Shown here: piece by piece, positions 27,150 to 36,834 of the stretch
Position numbering within the stretch: the first letter of the stretch is position 1
How the letters are laid out: the number at the start of each line of letters is the position of its first letter
Translations under genes and position numbers: made by a program
The notes under the pieces: generated by a model
Told to the model about the DNA's origin: nothing
The model's database searches: none
Seen by the model: only the letters and a program-made list of their open reading frames with translations
Assembly: GCA_002968845.1 (NCBI GenBank)
Contig: PVBG01000009.1
Location: forward strand, 124,001 to 188,000
DNA length: 64,000 nucleotides
Direction of reading: 5' to 3'
Origin: Neorhizobium tomejilense
GTDB taxonomy: Bacteria > Pseudomonadota > Alphaproteobacteria > Rhizobiales > Rhizobiaceae

Positions 27150-27839
27150 ATGACGCTCGCCACCGCCCTGCCGATCCGCATCGCCCCGTCCATTCTCGCG
27201 GCCGATTTTTCAAAGCTCGGCCAGGAAGTGCGCGACGCCGTCGAGGCGGGAGCCGAGTGGGTCCATCTCGACGTGATGGACGGGCATTTCGTGCCGAACA
27301 TCTCGTTCGGTCCTGACGTCATCAAGTCGCTGCGACCTTACACTACCGCGTTTTTCGATTGCCACCTGATGATTTCGCCGGCCGATCCCTACCTCGAAGC
27401 CTTCGCCAAGGCCGGATGCGACGGCATTACCGTGCATGTCGAGGCAGGGCCGCATCTGCACCGCTCGCTTCAGACGATCCGCTCGCTCGGCAAGAAGGTC
27501 GGCGTCACGCTCAACCCGGCAACGCCGCTCTCGGCGATCGAAAACGTGCTGGATGATATCGACCTGATCCTGATCATGAGCGTCAATCCGGGCTTCGGCG
27601 GCCAGAAGTTCATTCCCGCGATGACCGACAAGATCCGCGCTGCCAAGGCGATGATCGGCAGCCGGCCGATCGAGCTGGAAGTCGATGGCGGCATTACCGC
27701 CGATACGATCGGCGCGGCAACCGCTGCAGGCGCCAATGTCTTCGTTGCCGGATCTGCGGTTTACAAAGGCGAAGGAATCGCGGCCTATCGTGAGAACATC
27801 GCGCGGCTGAAAGCTGCGGCGGAGGACGGAAGCAGATGA
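27150..27839 (+). CDS. rpe: Ribulose-phosphate 3-epimerase
   Basis: About 229 residues, a TIM-barrel enzyme interconverting ribulose-5-P and xylulose-5-P in the pentose phosphate and Calvin pathways. Conserved motifs are LDVMDGHFVPN, CHLMI, SVNPGFGGQ and VDGGI. ATG 27150 follows GGAG. The stop overlaps the next start by four bases (ATGA). Confidence 0.95.
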   Translation: MTLATALPIRIAPSILAADFSKLGQEVRDAVEAGAEWVHLDVMDGHFVPNISFGPDVIKSLRPYTTAFFDCHLMISPADPYLEAFAKAGCDGITVHVEAGPHLHRSLQTIRSLGKKVGVTLNPATPLSAIENVLDDIDLILIMSVNPGFGGQKFIPAMTDKIRAAKAMIGSRPIELEVDGGITADTIGAATAAGANVFVAGSAVYKGEGIAAYRENIARLKAAAEDGSR

Positions 27840-28573
27840 TATCAGCCTTGCGATCTTCGGTTCCGGCACTTGCGGCGATGTTGTTCGCCGGTTCCACATC
27901 CGCGGCCGATATCGCAAGCGTCCGCCCGATCGGCTTTTCCTCCGACGGCGCGGTTTTCGCTTTCGAGGAATACGGCATCCAGGACGGATCCGGCTTCCCC
28001 TATGCCAATATCTACGCGCTCGACCTCAACAAGGATACCTACCTGCCGGGAACGCCGTACCGCGTCCGGCTGGAACAGGATGGAGCGACGATCGCCAAGG
28101 CCCGCTGGCAGGTGCACAATGATGCGGATGGGATGATCGAAACCCACGAGCTCGCCAATCATCCAGGCGAACTCGTCGCATTCAACCCGATCACCGAGAT
28201 CGGCAACGAGCCCCATCAGCTGCGCTATCGCAGCGTTCCGGCCGTACCGCCGGTCGGAGAAGCCAATACGCTTGTCCTCGACGAAGTCCCGCAACCGCTC
28301 GGGCCCCAATGTGAAGGCATAGTCGAAAAGACGGTCTCCTTGCGCCTTCGCTTTACCGAGCGGAACGGGAAGCCTGTCAACGACGTGGTTCACGAAGACC
28401 AGCGCATTCCAGCCTCCCGCGGCTGCGTCACCGGTTACCGGCTCGCCGGTGTCGTCAGCGGCTCGTCGCTCGAAGGCGCTCCGGTGGAAGTCGCGTTGAT
28501 CATGGTCCTCAGCGCCGGTTTCGAGGGCCAGAACGGACGCTGGATCGCCGTTCCGGTCAAGACAACGCCCTAA
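27836..28573 (+). CDS. DUF2259 secreted protein
   Basis: About 245 residues with a cleavable signal peptide ending at STSAA (about residue 24). The mature part matches DUF2259 (COG5497), a family of predicted secreted proteins without known function. Two cysteines (in GPQCEG and SRGCVTG) could form a disulfide. It is translationally coupled to rpe, a common but unexplained pairing in rhizobia. Confidence 0.78.
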   Translation: MISALRSSVPALAAMLFAGSTSAADIASVRPIGFSSDGAVFAFEEYGIQDGSGFPYANIYALDLNKDTYLPGTPYRVRLEQDGATIAKARWQVHNDADGMIETHELANHPGELVAFNPITEIGNEPHQLRYRSVPAVPPVGEANTLVLDEVPQPLGPQCEGIVEKTVSLRLRFTERNGKPVNDVVHEDQRIPASRGCVTGYRLAGVVSGSSLEGAPVEVALIMVLSAGFEGQNGRWIAVPVKTTP

Positions 28574-28658
28574 TCCTGTTTGATTGCCTCAAAAACTTGA
28601 GCTTCGCCGCGCTTCTTGCTACAGCGCAGCCGACACTCGTGAAGGAAACGACAAGCCC

Positions 28659-29966
28659 ATGATCCCCCGTTACTCGCGGCCCGAAATGGTCGCCATCTGG
28701 TCGCCCGAAACAAAGTTCCGCATCTGGTTCGAGATCGAGGCTCATGCCTGCGATGCGCTTGCGGCAATCGGCGTGATCCCGAAGTCGGCAGCGGAGACGA
28801 TCTGGGCAAAGGGTGGCTCGGCCACGTTCGACGTTGCCCGCATCGACGAGATCGAAGCCGTCACCAAACATGACGTCATCGCCTTCCTGACCCACCTTGC
28901 CGAATTCGTCGGCCCGGACAGCCGCTTCATCCATCAGGGCATGACGTCTTCCGACGTGCTCGACACCTGCTTCAGTGTCCAACTCGTGCGCGCCACGGAC
29001 CTGCTGATCGCCGATATCGACAAGCTGCTCGAAGCGCTAAAGCGCCGCGCCTTCGAGCACAAGGACACGGTCACGATCGGCCGCAGCCACGGCATCCACG
29101 CTGAGCCGACAACGTTCGGCGTCAAGCTCGCCCAGGCCTATGCGGAATTCGACCGCAACAAGACGCGCCTGCTCGAAGCTCGCGACGAAATCGCCACCTG
29201 CGCGATTTCCGGCGCCGTCGGCACGTTTGCCAATATCGACCCCCGCGTCGAGGAACACGTCGCCGCAGCCCTGGGCCTGAAGCCGGAACCGGTCTCGACC
29301 CAGGTCATTCCGCGTGATCGTCACGCCATGTATTTCGCCATATTGGGTGTGATCGCCTCGTCGATCGAACGGCTGTCGATCGAGGTCCGCCACCTGCAGC
29401 GCACCGAAGTCCTCGAAGCGGAAGAGTTTTTCTCGCCGGGCCAGAAGGGCTCGTCTGCCATGCCGCACAAGCGCAACCCGGTGCTGACCGAGAACCTGAC
29501 GGGCCTTGCCCGCATGGTGCGCTCCTACGCGTTGCCGGCGATGGAGAATGTGGCGCTCTGGCACGAGCGGGATATTTCGCACTCCTCCGTCGAGCGCATG
29601 ATCGGCCCGGACGCGACGGTAACGCTCGATTTCGCGCTGGCGCGCATGAGCAGCGTGATCGACAAGCTGCTCGTCTATCCTGAGAACATGATGAAGAACA
29701 TGAACAAGTTCCGCGGGCTTGTTCACTCGCAGCGGGTGCTGCTTGCCCTTACGCAAGCCGGGATCTCCCGCGAGGACGCCTACCGTCTCGTGCAGCGCAA
29801 CGCGATGCGGGTCTGGGAAGAAGGCAAGGATTTTCTCGAGGAACTGCTGGCGGACCAGGAAGTCCGTGCCGCACTTTCCGAAGAGGACCTGCGCGAAAAA
29901 TTCGACCTCGGCTATCACACCAAACACGTGGACACGATCTTCCGCCGGGTCTTCGGCGAGGCTTGA
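28659..29966 (+). CDS. purB: Adenylosuccinate lyase
   Basis: About 435 residues. It cleaves SAICAR and adenylosuccinate in purine synthesis. The fumarase-superfamily signature is clear in KGSSAMPHKRNPV, and GMTSSDVLDT and GRSHGIHAEPT are the other conserved regions. GAAGGA lies upstream of ATG 28659. The rest of the purine genes (C, S, Q, L) follow from 34 kb. Confidence 0.95.
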   Translation: MIPRYSRPEMVAIWSPETKFRIWFEIEAHACDALAAIGVIPKSAAETIWAKGGSATFDVARIDEIEAVTKHDVIAFLTHLAEFVGPDSRFIHQGMTSSDVLDTCFSVQLVRATDLLIADIDKLLEALKRRAFEHKDTVTIGRSHGIHAEPTTFGVKLAQAYAEFDRNKTRLLEARDEIATCAISGAVGTFANIDPRVEEHVAAALGLKPEPVSTQVIPRDRHAMYFAILGVIASSIERLSIEVRHLQRTEVLEAEEFFSPGQKGSSAMPHKRNPVLTENLTGLARMVRSYALPAMENVALWHERDISHSSVERMIGPDATVTLDFALARMSSVIDKLLVYPENMMKNMNKFRGLVHSQRVLLALTQAGISREDAYRLVQRNAMRVWEEGKDFLEELLADQEVRAALSEEDLREKFDLGYHTKHVDTIFRRVFGEA

Positions 29967-29997
29967 TCTTGACCCTCTGCGAACACAGATAAGCGCC

Positions 29998-30552
29998 ATG
30001 AAGGCATCCGAAGCAGATATATTGATCGTCCCCGGCTACACCAATTCCGGGCCGCATCACTGGCAGACCCGTTGGGAGCAGAAGCTGACGACGGCCCGCC
30101 GGGTCGAGCAGGAGGAATGGTCGAAGCCGGTGCGCGAGGACTGGGTCACACGTGTCGCCGAAGAGGTGAACCGTGCGACACGGCCCGTCGTCATCGTCGC
30201 CCATTCGCTCGGGATCCCGACCGTCATTCACGCCGTTCCGCTGTTCACGAAACCGGTGGCCGGCGCCTTTTTCGTGGCTCCGCCGGAAGTGGACAATTCC
30301 TCCATCCGGCCCAGGCACCTGCAGACCTTCGGCCCCTACCCGCGTGATCCGCTTCCCTTCCCGTCTCTGACGGTCGCAAGCCGCAACGATCCCTTCGGCT
30401 CCTATGAACATGCGGACGACATCGCTTCCGCCTGGGGCTCGATGCTGGTCGATGCCGGGGAAGCCGGCCACATCAACCAGGATTCCGGCCATGGGCCGTG
30501 GCCGGAAGGCACAATGGTTTTTGCCCAGTTTCTCAGTCGCCTCAAGCCTTGA
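29998..30552 (+). CDS. RBBP9/YdeN-family alpha/beta hydrolase
   Basis: A small serine hydrolase of about 184 residues. It shows GYTNSGPHHWQ at the N-terminus, the nucleophile serine in AHSLG, Asp in NDPFGSYEHA and His in DSGHGPWPEG. The substrate is unknown. ATG 29998, 31 bp after purB, fits the family's usual length; the frame runs open much further into purB, which is not believed. Confidence 0.82.
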   Translation: MKASEADILIVPGYTNSGPHHWQTRWEQKLTTARRVEQEEWSKPVREDWVTRVAEEVNRATRPVVIVAHSLGIPTVIHAVPLFTKPVAGAFFVAPPEVDNSSIRPRHLQTFGPYPRDPLPFPSLTVASRNDPFGSYEHADDIASAWGSMLVDAGEAGHINQDSGHGPWPEGTMVFAQFLSRLKP

Positions 30553-30678
30553 AAATAGGACGGAATGGGCGCTGGCCCCTAATTTTGGGGTGCGTCAATT
30601 CGAACAGCATTTTTAAGCTGGACTTAATTGACACTTGCTAAGGTGCGCGCTCGTTTTCTAGCGCGCCAGGCTGTGCCG

Positions 30679-33270
30679 ATGCCGTCAAATGTTCTCTCAC
30701 GCCTATTGGACTCCGGCCAGGGAGACGAGATCGGTGTTCTTGAGACGGTATTTCAGGCGGCACCTTTCCCGATTGCCATTATCGATCATGCCGCGGTGCT
30801 GCTGTTTGCAAACAGCACGTTCAAACGCGAATGGATCGGTGAAGGGCGGCCGCCGACTGCCTTGTCGGCCCTCCTGCATCCCGACGACCAAGCCAAGGTC
30901 CCTCTGGCGATCCAGGGCCTGAACATCGGTTCCCCAGCGGAACGTCTCGAACTGCGCATGGTGAGCCCGGCCGGTTCTCAGCGATGGGCGGTGGCGACCG
31001 TCACCCCGCTCGGAAAAAATTTCAAAGGCCAGTGTCTGTTTGCGGCCCACCTGACTGACATCACCGACCAAAGGCGGCAGTTCGAAGAACTTGCCGAACG
31101 CGAAAGCCGCTGGGACAACGCGTTGGTCAGCTCCGTCTCGGGCGTCTGGGACCATAATTACGCGACCGGCCAGAAATATTACTCGCCGGTCTGGCGGCAG
31201 ATTCGGGGGATGTCGGCGGAGGACCCGCTGGCGGCCAGCACCGAGGAATGGTTGGAGCTTGTCCATCCGGACGACCACGACCGTGTCATCCATGCGATGG
31301 AGCGGCAGAATGCCGGCGACCCGGCCTACGCCGTCTTCGACTATCGCGAACGCCATAAGCAGGGGCATTGGGTCTGGATCGAATGCCGGGGCGCCTGCGT
31401 CGAATGGGACGCCAACGGCAAGGCGACCCGCGTCGTCGGCACCGACACCGACATCACCGCCCGCAAGGCCGCGGAGGAGACAACGGCGCAGATGTCGCGG
31501 CGGCTCGACATGGCGCTCGAAATATCCGGCATCGGGGTCTACGAATCCGACTTCTCCACCGGCGAGGTTGAATGGGACGAACGGATGTTCCGGATCTACG
31601 GACTGGAAAAGAGCGAGGAAGTGAAGATCGGTGGGCTTTGGGAGAACTTCCTGCACCCGGACGATGCCGCACGCGTTCAGGCAAATGTTCTCGACAATAT
31701 CGAGGAGGGCAAACGCTTTTTCGATGAATACCGGGTGATACTGCGGGACGGCTCCGAACGTGTGATACGTACCCGCACCATGTCCTTCATCGACGGTAAC
31801 GGTCACCAGAAGATGGTCGGCGCCAACTGGGACGTCACGGCCGACGTGACGCTTCACCGCGAGCTGGAACGGGCAAAGACCCTTGCGGAGGCGCGCAACC
31901 GCGAACTCGAAGCCGCCCGTAGCAGCATCGAGCACAATGCGATGCACGACTACCTGACCGATCTCCCCAATCGGCGTTATCTAGACGAGATGCTGGATCG
32001 CATGGCGGCGGAATGCGCCCGCGACCGGCACGGCATCGCAATCCTGCATATCGACCTCGATCGCTTCAAGCAGATCAACGACACGCTCGGCCACAGTGCC
32101 GGCGACACGATGCTGAAGCATGTGGCGAAAGTTCTCAAAGGCACGATCCGCAAGGGAGATTTCGTCGCCCGTATCGGCGGCGACGAGTTCGTCATCCTGT
32201 CGAAATTCGAAGGATCGCCGCGCAAGCTCTCGCATCTGGCCGACCGCATCATCAAGGAGCTGCGCAAGCCGGTATCCTATGAGGGCCACGACTGCCGTTT
32301 CGGCGCCAGCATCGGCATCGCCTGCCATACGGGAGCGGATGTGGACGCGAGACAGCTTCTCCTGAACGCCGATATCGCGCTCTACCGGGCCAAGAACCGC
32401 GGCCGCAACAGGCATGAATTCTTCTCTGCCGAGACCCAGAACGAGATCATCAGCACCAAGCGCATTTCGGACGAGATCCTTCTTGCTCTCGAGCGCGACG
32501 AGTTCATTCCGTATTATCAGCTGCAGTTCGATGCGAAGACGCTGGAGATCGCCGGCGTGGAAACGCTGGCGCGGTGGATGCACCCGGAACGCGGCATGCT
32601 GTCTCCCGACAAGTTCCTCGATATGGCCGAGGAACTCGATGTCGTCTCAGTGATCGACGGGACCATTCTAGACAAGGCGCTTGCCGATTTCCGGGACTGG
32701 CGCGCGCAAGGCCCTCCGATCCCAAAACTCTCGGTCAACGTTTCCTACCGGCGGCTGCGCGATGCTTCGCTGTCGCGCAAGCTCAGGAAACTCAGGATCG
32801 AGCCTGGCACGGTATCCTTCGAGCTGCTCGAATCGATCTTCCTCGACGACTGCGACGAGGATGTCCTGAGGAACCTAGCGCGCATCAGGAAGCTCGGCAT
32901 CGAGATCGAGATCGACGATTTCGGCACCGGCCACGCCTCGATCATCGGCCTCCTGCGGCTCAATCCGCGTGCGCTGAAGATCGACCGTGAGCTCGTCCGT
33001 CTCGTCTCCCAGTCGCAAAAGCAACGGAAGATGGTCGGGTCGATCATCGAGATCGGCAAATCGCTGAATATCGAGGTTGTCGCGGAAGGCGTCGAGACCA
33101 CGGAACAGATCCGCATCCTGCGCGATCTCGGCTGCGACATCCTGCAGGGGTATGCGCTCGCAAGGCCGATGCCGCGCAGTAGCATTCCGGATTTCATACT
33201 TTCCGGCCGCTGGCGCCTCGACGAAAGCCCGCAACCCGACAGCCGCAAGCGGCTCCCCACCGACCGCTGA
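30679..33270 (+). CDS. PAS-PAS-PAS-GGDEF-EAL cyclic di-GMP protein
   Basis: About 863 residues without obvious membrane helices. Three PAS-like domains (roughly 10-115, 140-260 and 275-395) precede a GGDEF domain (RIGGDEF, with the RKGD inhibitory site five residues before it) and an EAL domain. The EAL motif reads ETLARW, and the other catalytic residues (NVS, ELLES, DDFGTG, KIDRE, EGVE, QGYALARP) are kept, so both activities may be present. ATG 30679 is preferred over a TTG at 30628, whose codon belongs to a TTGACA that looks like a -35 element. Confidence 0.88.
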   Translation: MPSNVLSRLLDSGQGDEIGVLETVFQAAPFPIAIIDHAAVLLFANSTFKREWIGEGRPPTALSALLHPDDQAKVPLAIQGLNIGSPAERLELRMVSPAGSQRWAVATVTPLGKNFKGQCLFAAHLTDITDQRRQFEELAERESRWDNALVSSVSGVWDHNYATGQKYYSPVWRQIRGMSAEDPLAASTEEWLELVHPDDHDRVIHAMERQNAGDPAYAVFDYRERHKQGHWVWIECRGACVEWDANGKATRVVGTDTDITARKAAEETTAQMSRRLDMALEISGIGVYESDFSTGEVEWDERMFRIYGLEKSEEVKIGGLWENFLHPDDAARVQANVLDNIEEGKRFFDEYRVILRDGSERVIRTRTMSFIDGNGHQKMVGANWDVTADVTLHRELERAKTLAEARNRELEAARSSIEHNAMHDYLTDLPNRRYLDEMLDRMAAECARDRHGIAILHIDLDRFKQINDTLGHSAGDTMLKHVAKVLKGTIRKGDFVARIGGDEFVILSKFEGSPRKLSHLADRIIKELRKPVSYEGHDCRFGASIGIACHTGADVDARQLLLNADIALYRAKNRGRNRHEFFSAETQNEIISTKRISDEILLALERDEFIPYYQLQFDAKTLEIAGVETLARWMHPERGMLSPDKFLDMAEELDVVSVIDGTILDKALADFRDWRAQGPPIPKLSVNVSYRRLRDASLSRKLRKLRIEPGTVSFELLESIFLDDCDEDVLRNLARIRKLGIEIEIDDFGTGHASIIGLLRLNPRALKIDRELVRLVSQSQKQRKMVGSIIEIGKSLNIEVVAEGVETTEQIRILRDLGCDILQGYALARPMPRSSIPDFILSGRWRLDESPQPDSRKRLPTDR

Positions 33271-33290
33271 GAACCCGCTTTGAGGGGCAT

Positions 33291-33320
33291 AAGAAAGGCC
33301 GCGCCCGACGGGACGCAGCC
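33291..33320 (-). terminator. Intrinsic terminator of the DUF1476 gene
   Basis: On the minus strand GGCTGCGTCC-CGTC-GGGCGCGGCC (two weak pairs) runs into TTTCTT, 27 bases after the DUF1476 stop. It is also convergent with the PAS-GGDEF-EAL gene. Confidence 0.65.
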
Positions 33321-33346
33321 TTCATGCCAGGCTTTGAATAGGCTGG

Positions 33347-33661
33347 TTACTGGTTCTCGATCTGCTCAACCGCCTGAGCCAGGAGCTCCACCATCTTGGT
33401 GCGGATATCCTGGTCGGAGATGGAGACGCCGCCGGCATCGAGATCGCCGCGCAGCTTGCGGAATACATCCTCGTCGCCCGCTTCCTCGAAGTCGGCAACC
33501 ACGACTTCCTTCGCGTAAGCGTCGGCGTCTGTTTTGCCGAGCAGGCCGGCTGCCCAGAGGCCTGCGAGCTTGTTGCGGCGGGCGAGCGCCTTGAACTTCA
33601 ATTCCTGGTCCAGGGCAAACTTGTTTTCAAAGGCTTTTTCGCGATCGCTGAGGCCACTCAT
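33347..33661 (-). CDS. DUF1476 protein, ATP synthase inhibitor zeta type
   Basis: About 104 residues, all helical, with the family start MSGLSDREKAFENKFALDQ. Alphaproteobacterial DUF1476 proteins include the zeta inhibitor of F1-ATPase first described in Paracoccus. ATG 33661 follows GGGAGA. The same frame stays open for about 105 codons upstream, which is discussed separately. It is divergent from purC. Confidence 0.85.
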   Translation of the reverse strand: MSGLSDREKAFENKFALDQELKFKALARRNKLAGLWAAGLLGKTDADAYAKEVVVADFEEAGDEDVFRKLRGDLDAGGVSISDQDIRTKMVELLAQAVEQIENQ

Positions 33662-34182
33662 CTCGGGTCTCCCAAAGTGAACTTTATGGGAACCCCCATA
33701 ATCAAAAGAGGAGCGGAGCGCAATCGGCGGGATGTCGATTCCGGCATTGACGGAAGCGGAATCGTGGCCGGCAATTGACGAATGCGAATTCCGCGTCAGG
33801 GCAACCGGCGCCACGCCGACTTTGTCCGCGTACCATTGGCCTCGTCTGGCGGCAGGGCCGGCATCGCCAATCAACAGCTCCCCGCCTGGAATTGCGATAT
33901 CGGCCGCGTCGAAATCATGACGCAATTTGGTGGCTAAGTCCTGCGGAGCCTCCCTGATTTCCTGTTCATTACCGCCCTTTCAGCCCGGGCGCCCCCAGTT
34001 GTTAGAGCAAAACCTTCGAGAACCCGTGTAATCTGAAGCTCACTGATTCCTGGTTGCGCGTCGCAACCCCTCGCCCACAAAGGTTTGGAGGCCCGCATTG
34101 TGAAACCCGTTCTTTTCCGATAAGGGACCGCTCAACATCATCCATTGCGTCCGCCAGGGGCGCCAACAATGAGACAAGAATC
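33662..34182. other. 520-bp divergent spacer between the DUF1476 gene and purC
   Basis: No gene is supported here. The minus frame that continues into the DUF1476 gene is open from about 33978, with no good start or known domain. A plus frame (33732-33920) also lacks support. The part from about 34000 to 34180 probably carries the purC promoter and leader; I see no riboswitch. Confidence 0.5.
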
Positions 34183-34947
34183 ATGAACCGTCGCCGCCGT
34201 ATCTACGAAGGCAAGGCCAAAATCCTTTATGAAGGCCCCGAGCCCGGCACGCTGATCCAGTTTTTCAAGGACGACGCCACCGCCTTCAACAAGAAGAAAC
34301 ATGACGTCATCGACGGCAAGGGCGTTCTCAACAACCGTATCTCGGAATACCTCTTCACCCATCTGAACAAGATCGGCATCCCGACGCATTTCATCCGCCG
34401 GCTGAACATGCGCGAGCAGCTGATCAAGGAAGTGGAGATGATTCCGCTCGAGATCGTGGTGCGCAACGTTGCCGCCGGATCGCTCTCGACCCGCCTCGGC
34501 ATCGAAGAAGGCATGGTCCTGCCGCGCTCGATCATCGAGTTCTACTACAAGTCCGACGCACTCGCCGACCCGATGGTCTCCGAGGAGCACATCACCGCTT
34601 TCGGCTGGGCGAACCCCGCTGAACTCGACGACATCATGGCGCTGGCCATCCGCGTCAACGACTTCCTCTCCGGGCTTTTCCTCGGCGTCGGTATCCAGCT
34701 CGTCGATTTCAAGATCGAATGCGGCCGCCTGTTCGAAGGCGACATGATGCGCATCATTCTCGCCGACGAGATTTCGCCGGACAGCTGCCGCCTCTGGGAT
34801 ATCGAAACCAGGGAAAAGATGGACAAGGACCGTTTCCGGCAGGATCTGGGCGGGCTTGTGGAAGCTTATTCGGAAGTCGCGCGGCGTCTCGGCATCATCA
34901 ATGAGAACGAACCCGTCCGCGGCACCGGGCCGGTTCTCGTCAAGTAA
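34183..34947 (+). CDS. purC: SAICAR synthase
   Basis: About 254 residues. It joins CAIR and aspartate in purine synthesis. Motifs include [11 protein letters not shown] at the N-terminus, the ATP-binding and substrate stretch [18 protein letters not shown], and [10 protein letters not shown] followed by [17 protein letters not shown] 34183 gives the normal length. It starts the purC-purS-purQ run. Confidence 0.95.
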   Translation: MNRRRRIYEGKAKILYEGPEPGTLIQFFKDDATAFNKKKHDVIDGKGVLNNRISEYLFTHLNKIGIPTHFIRRLNMREQLIKEVEMIPLEIVVRNVAAGSLSTRLGIEEGMVLPRSIIEFYYKSDALADPMVSEEHITAFGWANPAELDDIMALAIRVNDFLSGLFLGVGIQLVDFKIECGRLFEGDMMRIILADEISPDSCRLWDIETREKMDKDRFRQDLGGLVEAYSEVARRLGIINENEPVRGTGPVLVK

Positions 34948-34963
34948 TCTGGGGGTTGGATCT

Positions 34964-35206
34964 GTGATCAAGGCACGCGTGACGGTCACGCTCAAGAACG
35001 GCGTTCTCGATCCGCAGGGCAAGGCCATCGAAGGCGCGCTCGGCAGTCTCGGCTTTTCCGGCGTCGGACATGTGCGCCAGGGCAAGGTCTTCGACCTTGA
35101 ACTCGAGGGCAGCGACAAGGTAAAGACCGAGGCGGACCTCAAGGCCATGTGCGAGAAGCTGCTGGCAAACACTGTGATTGAGAACTATACTATCGCTCTC
35201 GACTGA
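34964..35206 (+). CDS. purS: FGAM synthase subunit PurS
   Basis: About 80 residues from a GTG preceded by GGGGG. The sequence KARVTVTLKNGVLDPQGKAI and the GxVRQGK loop are diagnostic. PurS bridges PurQ and PurL in the three-part FGAM synthase found in Bacillus and Alphaproteobacteria. It lies 16 bp after purC. Confidence 0.93.
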   Translation: MIKARVTVTLKNGVLDPQGKAIEGALGSLGFSGVGHVRQGKVFDLELEGSDKVKTEADLKAMCEKLLANTVIENYTIALD

Positions 35207-35223
35207 AGGTTGCGGAGCGTGTG

Positions 35224-35481
35224 ATGGCCGAAGTCACAAGTGAACTGATGTATGAGCTGATGAGGCGCATGCATGCTGATATTGCTGATTTGAAAGTCGG
35301 CCAGCGCGAGATAAAGGCTGAAATGAATGCGATGCGTGGGACAATGGTCTCCATGCATCAGGATATTCATAACATCTACATGACTTTGGAAAGGCACGGA
35401 CAGCGCCTTGACCGCATCGAAAACCGCCTCGAATTGCGCGAGCTCGCCGAGGCCCAGGCAAGGTTTGAACCGCACCCATGA
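35224..35481 (+). CDS. Small coiled-coil protein between purS and purQ
   Basis: About 85 residues with high helix and heptad content, rich in Met, Glu and Arg, with no known domain. GGAG precedes the ATG at 35224. Its stop overlaps the purQ start by four bases, and it follows purS by 17 bp, so it is embedded in the FGAM synthase gene set. Homologues of this kind occur at the same place in rhizobia as I recall, but no function is known. Confidence 0.68.
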   Translation: MAEVTSELMYELMRRMHADIADLKVGQREIKAEMNAMRGTMVSMHQDIHNIYMTLERHGQRLDRIENRLELRELAEAQARFEPHP

Positions 35482-36158
35482 AATCCGCCGTCGTTCAGCT
35501 TCCCGGTCTCAATCGCGATCGCGACATGATCGCCGCCCTCACCAAGATTTCCGGCAAGGCGCCGATCACCATCTGGCAGACCGAGACCGACATTCCGGAT
35601 GATGTCGACCTCATCGTTATTCCGGGCGGTTTTTCCTATGGCGACTATCTGCGCTGCGGAGCGATTGCAGCCCGCATGCCGGTCATGCAGGCGATCAGGG
35701 ACAAGGCAGACAAGGGCGTCAAGGTGCTCGGCGTCTGCAACGGTTTCCAGATCCTCGTTGAAGCCGGCATGCTGCCCGGTGCCCTGATGCGCAATTCCTC
35801 GCTGAAATTCGTCTGCAAGGAAGTGAAGCTCGAAGTGGTCAATGCCGACACGGATTTCACCCGGGCCTATGAAAAGGGCCAGGTGCTCCGTTGCCCCGTC
35901 GCCCATCACGACGGCAACTATTTCGTCGATGCGGAGACGTTGTCCGGCATGGAAGATCGTGGCGAAATCGTCTTCCGTTATGCGGAAGGCACCAACCCGA
36001 ACGGCTCCCTGAACGACATCGCCGGCGTCATAAACACGCGCGGCAACGTGCTCGGCATGATGCCGCATCCGGAAAACCTGATCGAAGCCGCCCATGGCGG
36101 CAATGACGGGCGCGGGATTTTCGCCTCGGCGCTCGATGTGATCGCCGCGACCGCCTGA
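35478..36158 (+). CDS. purQ: FGAM synthase glutaminase subunit PurQ
   Basis: About 226 residues, a class I glutamine amidotransferase. The nucleophile cysteine is in GVCNGFQIL, and the histidine and glutamate are in MPHPENL. It supplies ammonia to PurL. The start overlaps the small coiled-coil gene (ATGA). Confidence 0.95.
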   Translation: MKSAVVQLPGLNRDRDMIAALTKISGKAPITIWQTETDIPDDVDLIVIPGGFSYGDYLRCGAIAARMPVMQAIRDKADKGVKVLGVCNGFQILVEAGMLPGALMRNSSLKFVCKEVKLEVVNADTDFTRAYEKGQVLRCPVAHHDGNYFVDAETLSGMEDRGEIVFRYAEGTNPNGSLNDIAGVINTRGNVLGMMPHPENLIEAAHGGNDGRGIFASALDVIAATA

Positions 36159-36215
36159 ACCTTCATCTTATCCCGATCGATCCCAGTACGATCGAAAGCC
36201 ACGTCAGGACGCTTG

Positions 36216-36614
36216 ATGCCGTTCACTTATCGCCTGCTCGCTGCATTTCCTCTCGCCGCCCTTGGCATAGCGCTTTCCGCCTGCCAAACGGAACGTCCGG
36301 CAGCGGTGACGGCGAACCGTGCGGCGCTGCCGACGATGGAACGCGTGGCGCTCGCCGCCAATAGCTGCTGGTTCAAGTCGGGCGACGCGGCCTTCAAGCC
36401 CTATCGGCTGGCACCGGAACTCAATTCCTTCTCCGGCCGACCGCGCATTCTCGCCGTGCCGCGCAACAGTCCCGAATCGCGCCCGATGCTCGTGGTCCAG
36501 GCGGAGGGCAACCCTGCCCGTCTCGACGCGTTCGGTCCGATGATGGGCGGTCCGGAAGGCGAAAGAATCAAGCGCGATGTGCTCCGCTGGGCCCGCGGCG
36601 CGAGCGGCTGCTGA
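36216..36614 (+). CDS. Predicted lipoprotein
   Basis: About 132 residues. The signal peptide ends in a good lipobox, LSAC (cysteine about residue 23), so the mature form should be lipid-anchored. The remainder, with NSCWFKSGDAAFKPYRLAPE, has no family I can name. ATG 36216 after AGGA is preferred over an adjacent TTG. It sits between purQ and the PagL-like gene. Confidence 0.7.
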   Translation: MPFTYRLLAAFPLAALGIALSACQTERPAAVTANRAALPTMERVALAANSCWFKSGDAAFKPYRLAPELNSFSGRPRILAVPRNSPESRPMLVVQAEGNPARLDAFGPMMGGPEGERIKRDVLRWARGASGC

Positions 36615-36616
36615 TA

Positions 36617-36624
36617 TTAACCAT
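36617..36624 (+). promoter_or_regulatory. TTAACCAT (CtrA half-site type) before the PagL-like gene
   Basis: An exact TTAACCAT starts two bases after the lipoprotein stop, about 210 bp upstream of the PagL-like gene. No second half-site is visible at the usual spacing. The remaining spacer to 36834 shows no other feature. Confidence 0.3.
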
Positions 36625-36834
36625 TTGAATTTACATCTCTGTAAACAATCTGTTGCAGCTCTGCACCGGCCCGCCCGAATCTTTGCTTTTTTTCGCCACA
36701 AGTCATAACGGTCTGTGAACCGGCGCTGGACGGGCGCTACCCGTCATTGTACCACTTTCACCATCGAGAAGCGGGCGGCCCGTATCGGGATCGCGCCAGC
36801 CGCAGAAAATTGCGGCGCGTATGAGGGCGATGGA

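Noticed and set aside
30628..30678. Upstream TTG start for the PAS-GGDEF-EAL gene
   Set aside because: The codon belongs to TTGACA, which looks like a -35 element, and the extra residues are not PAS-like. ATG 30679 is preferred.
33662..34182. Purine riboswitch or other leader before purC
   Set aside because: No conserved purine-aptamer core or antiterminator pair is visible; an Rfam search would be decisive.
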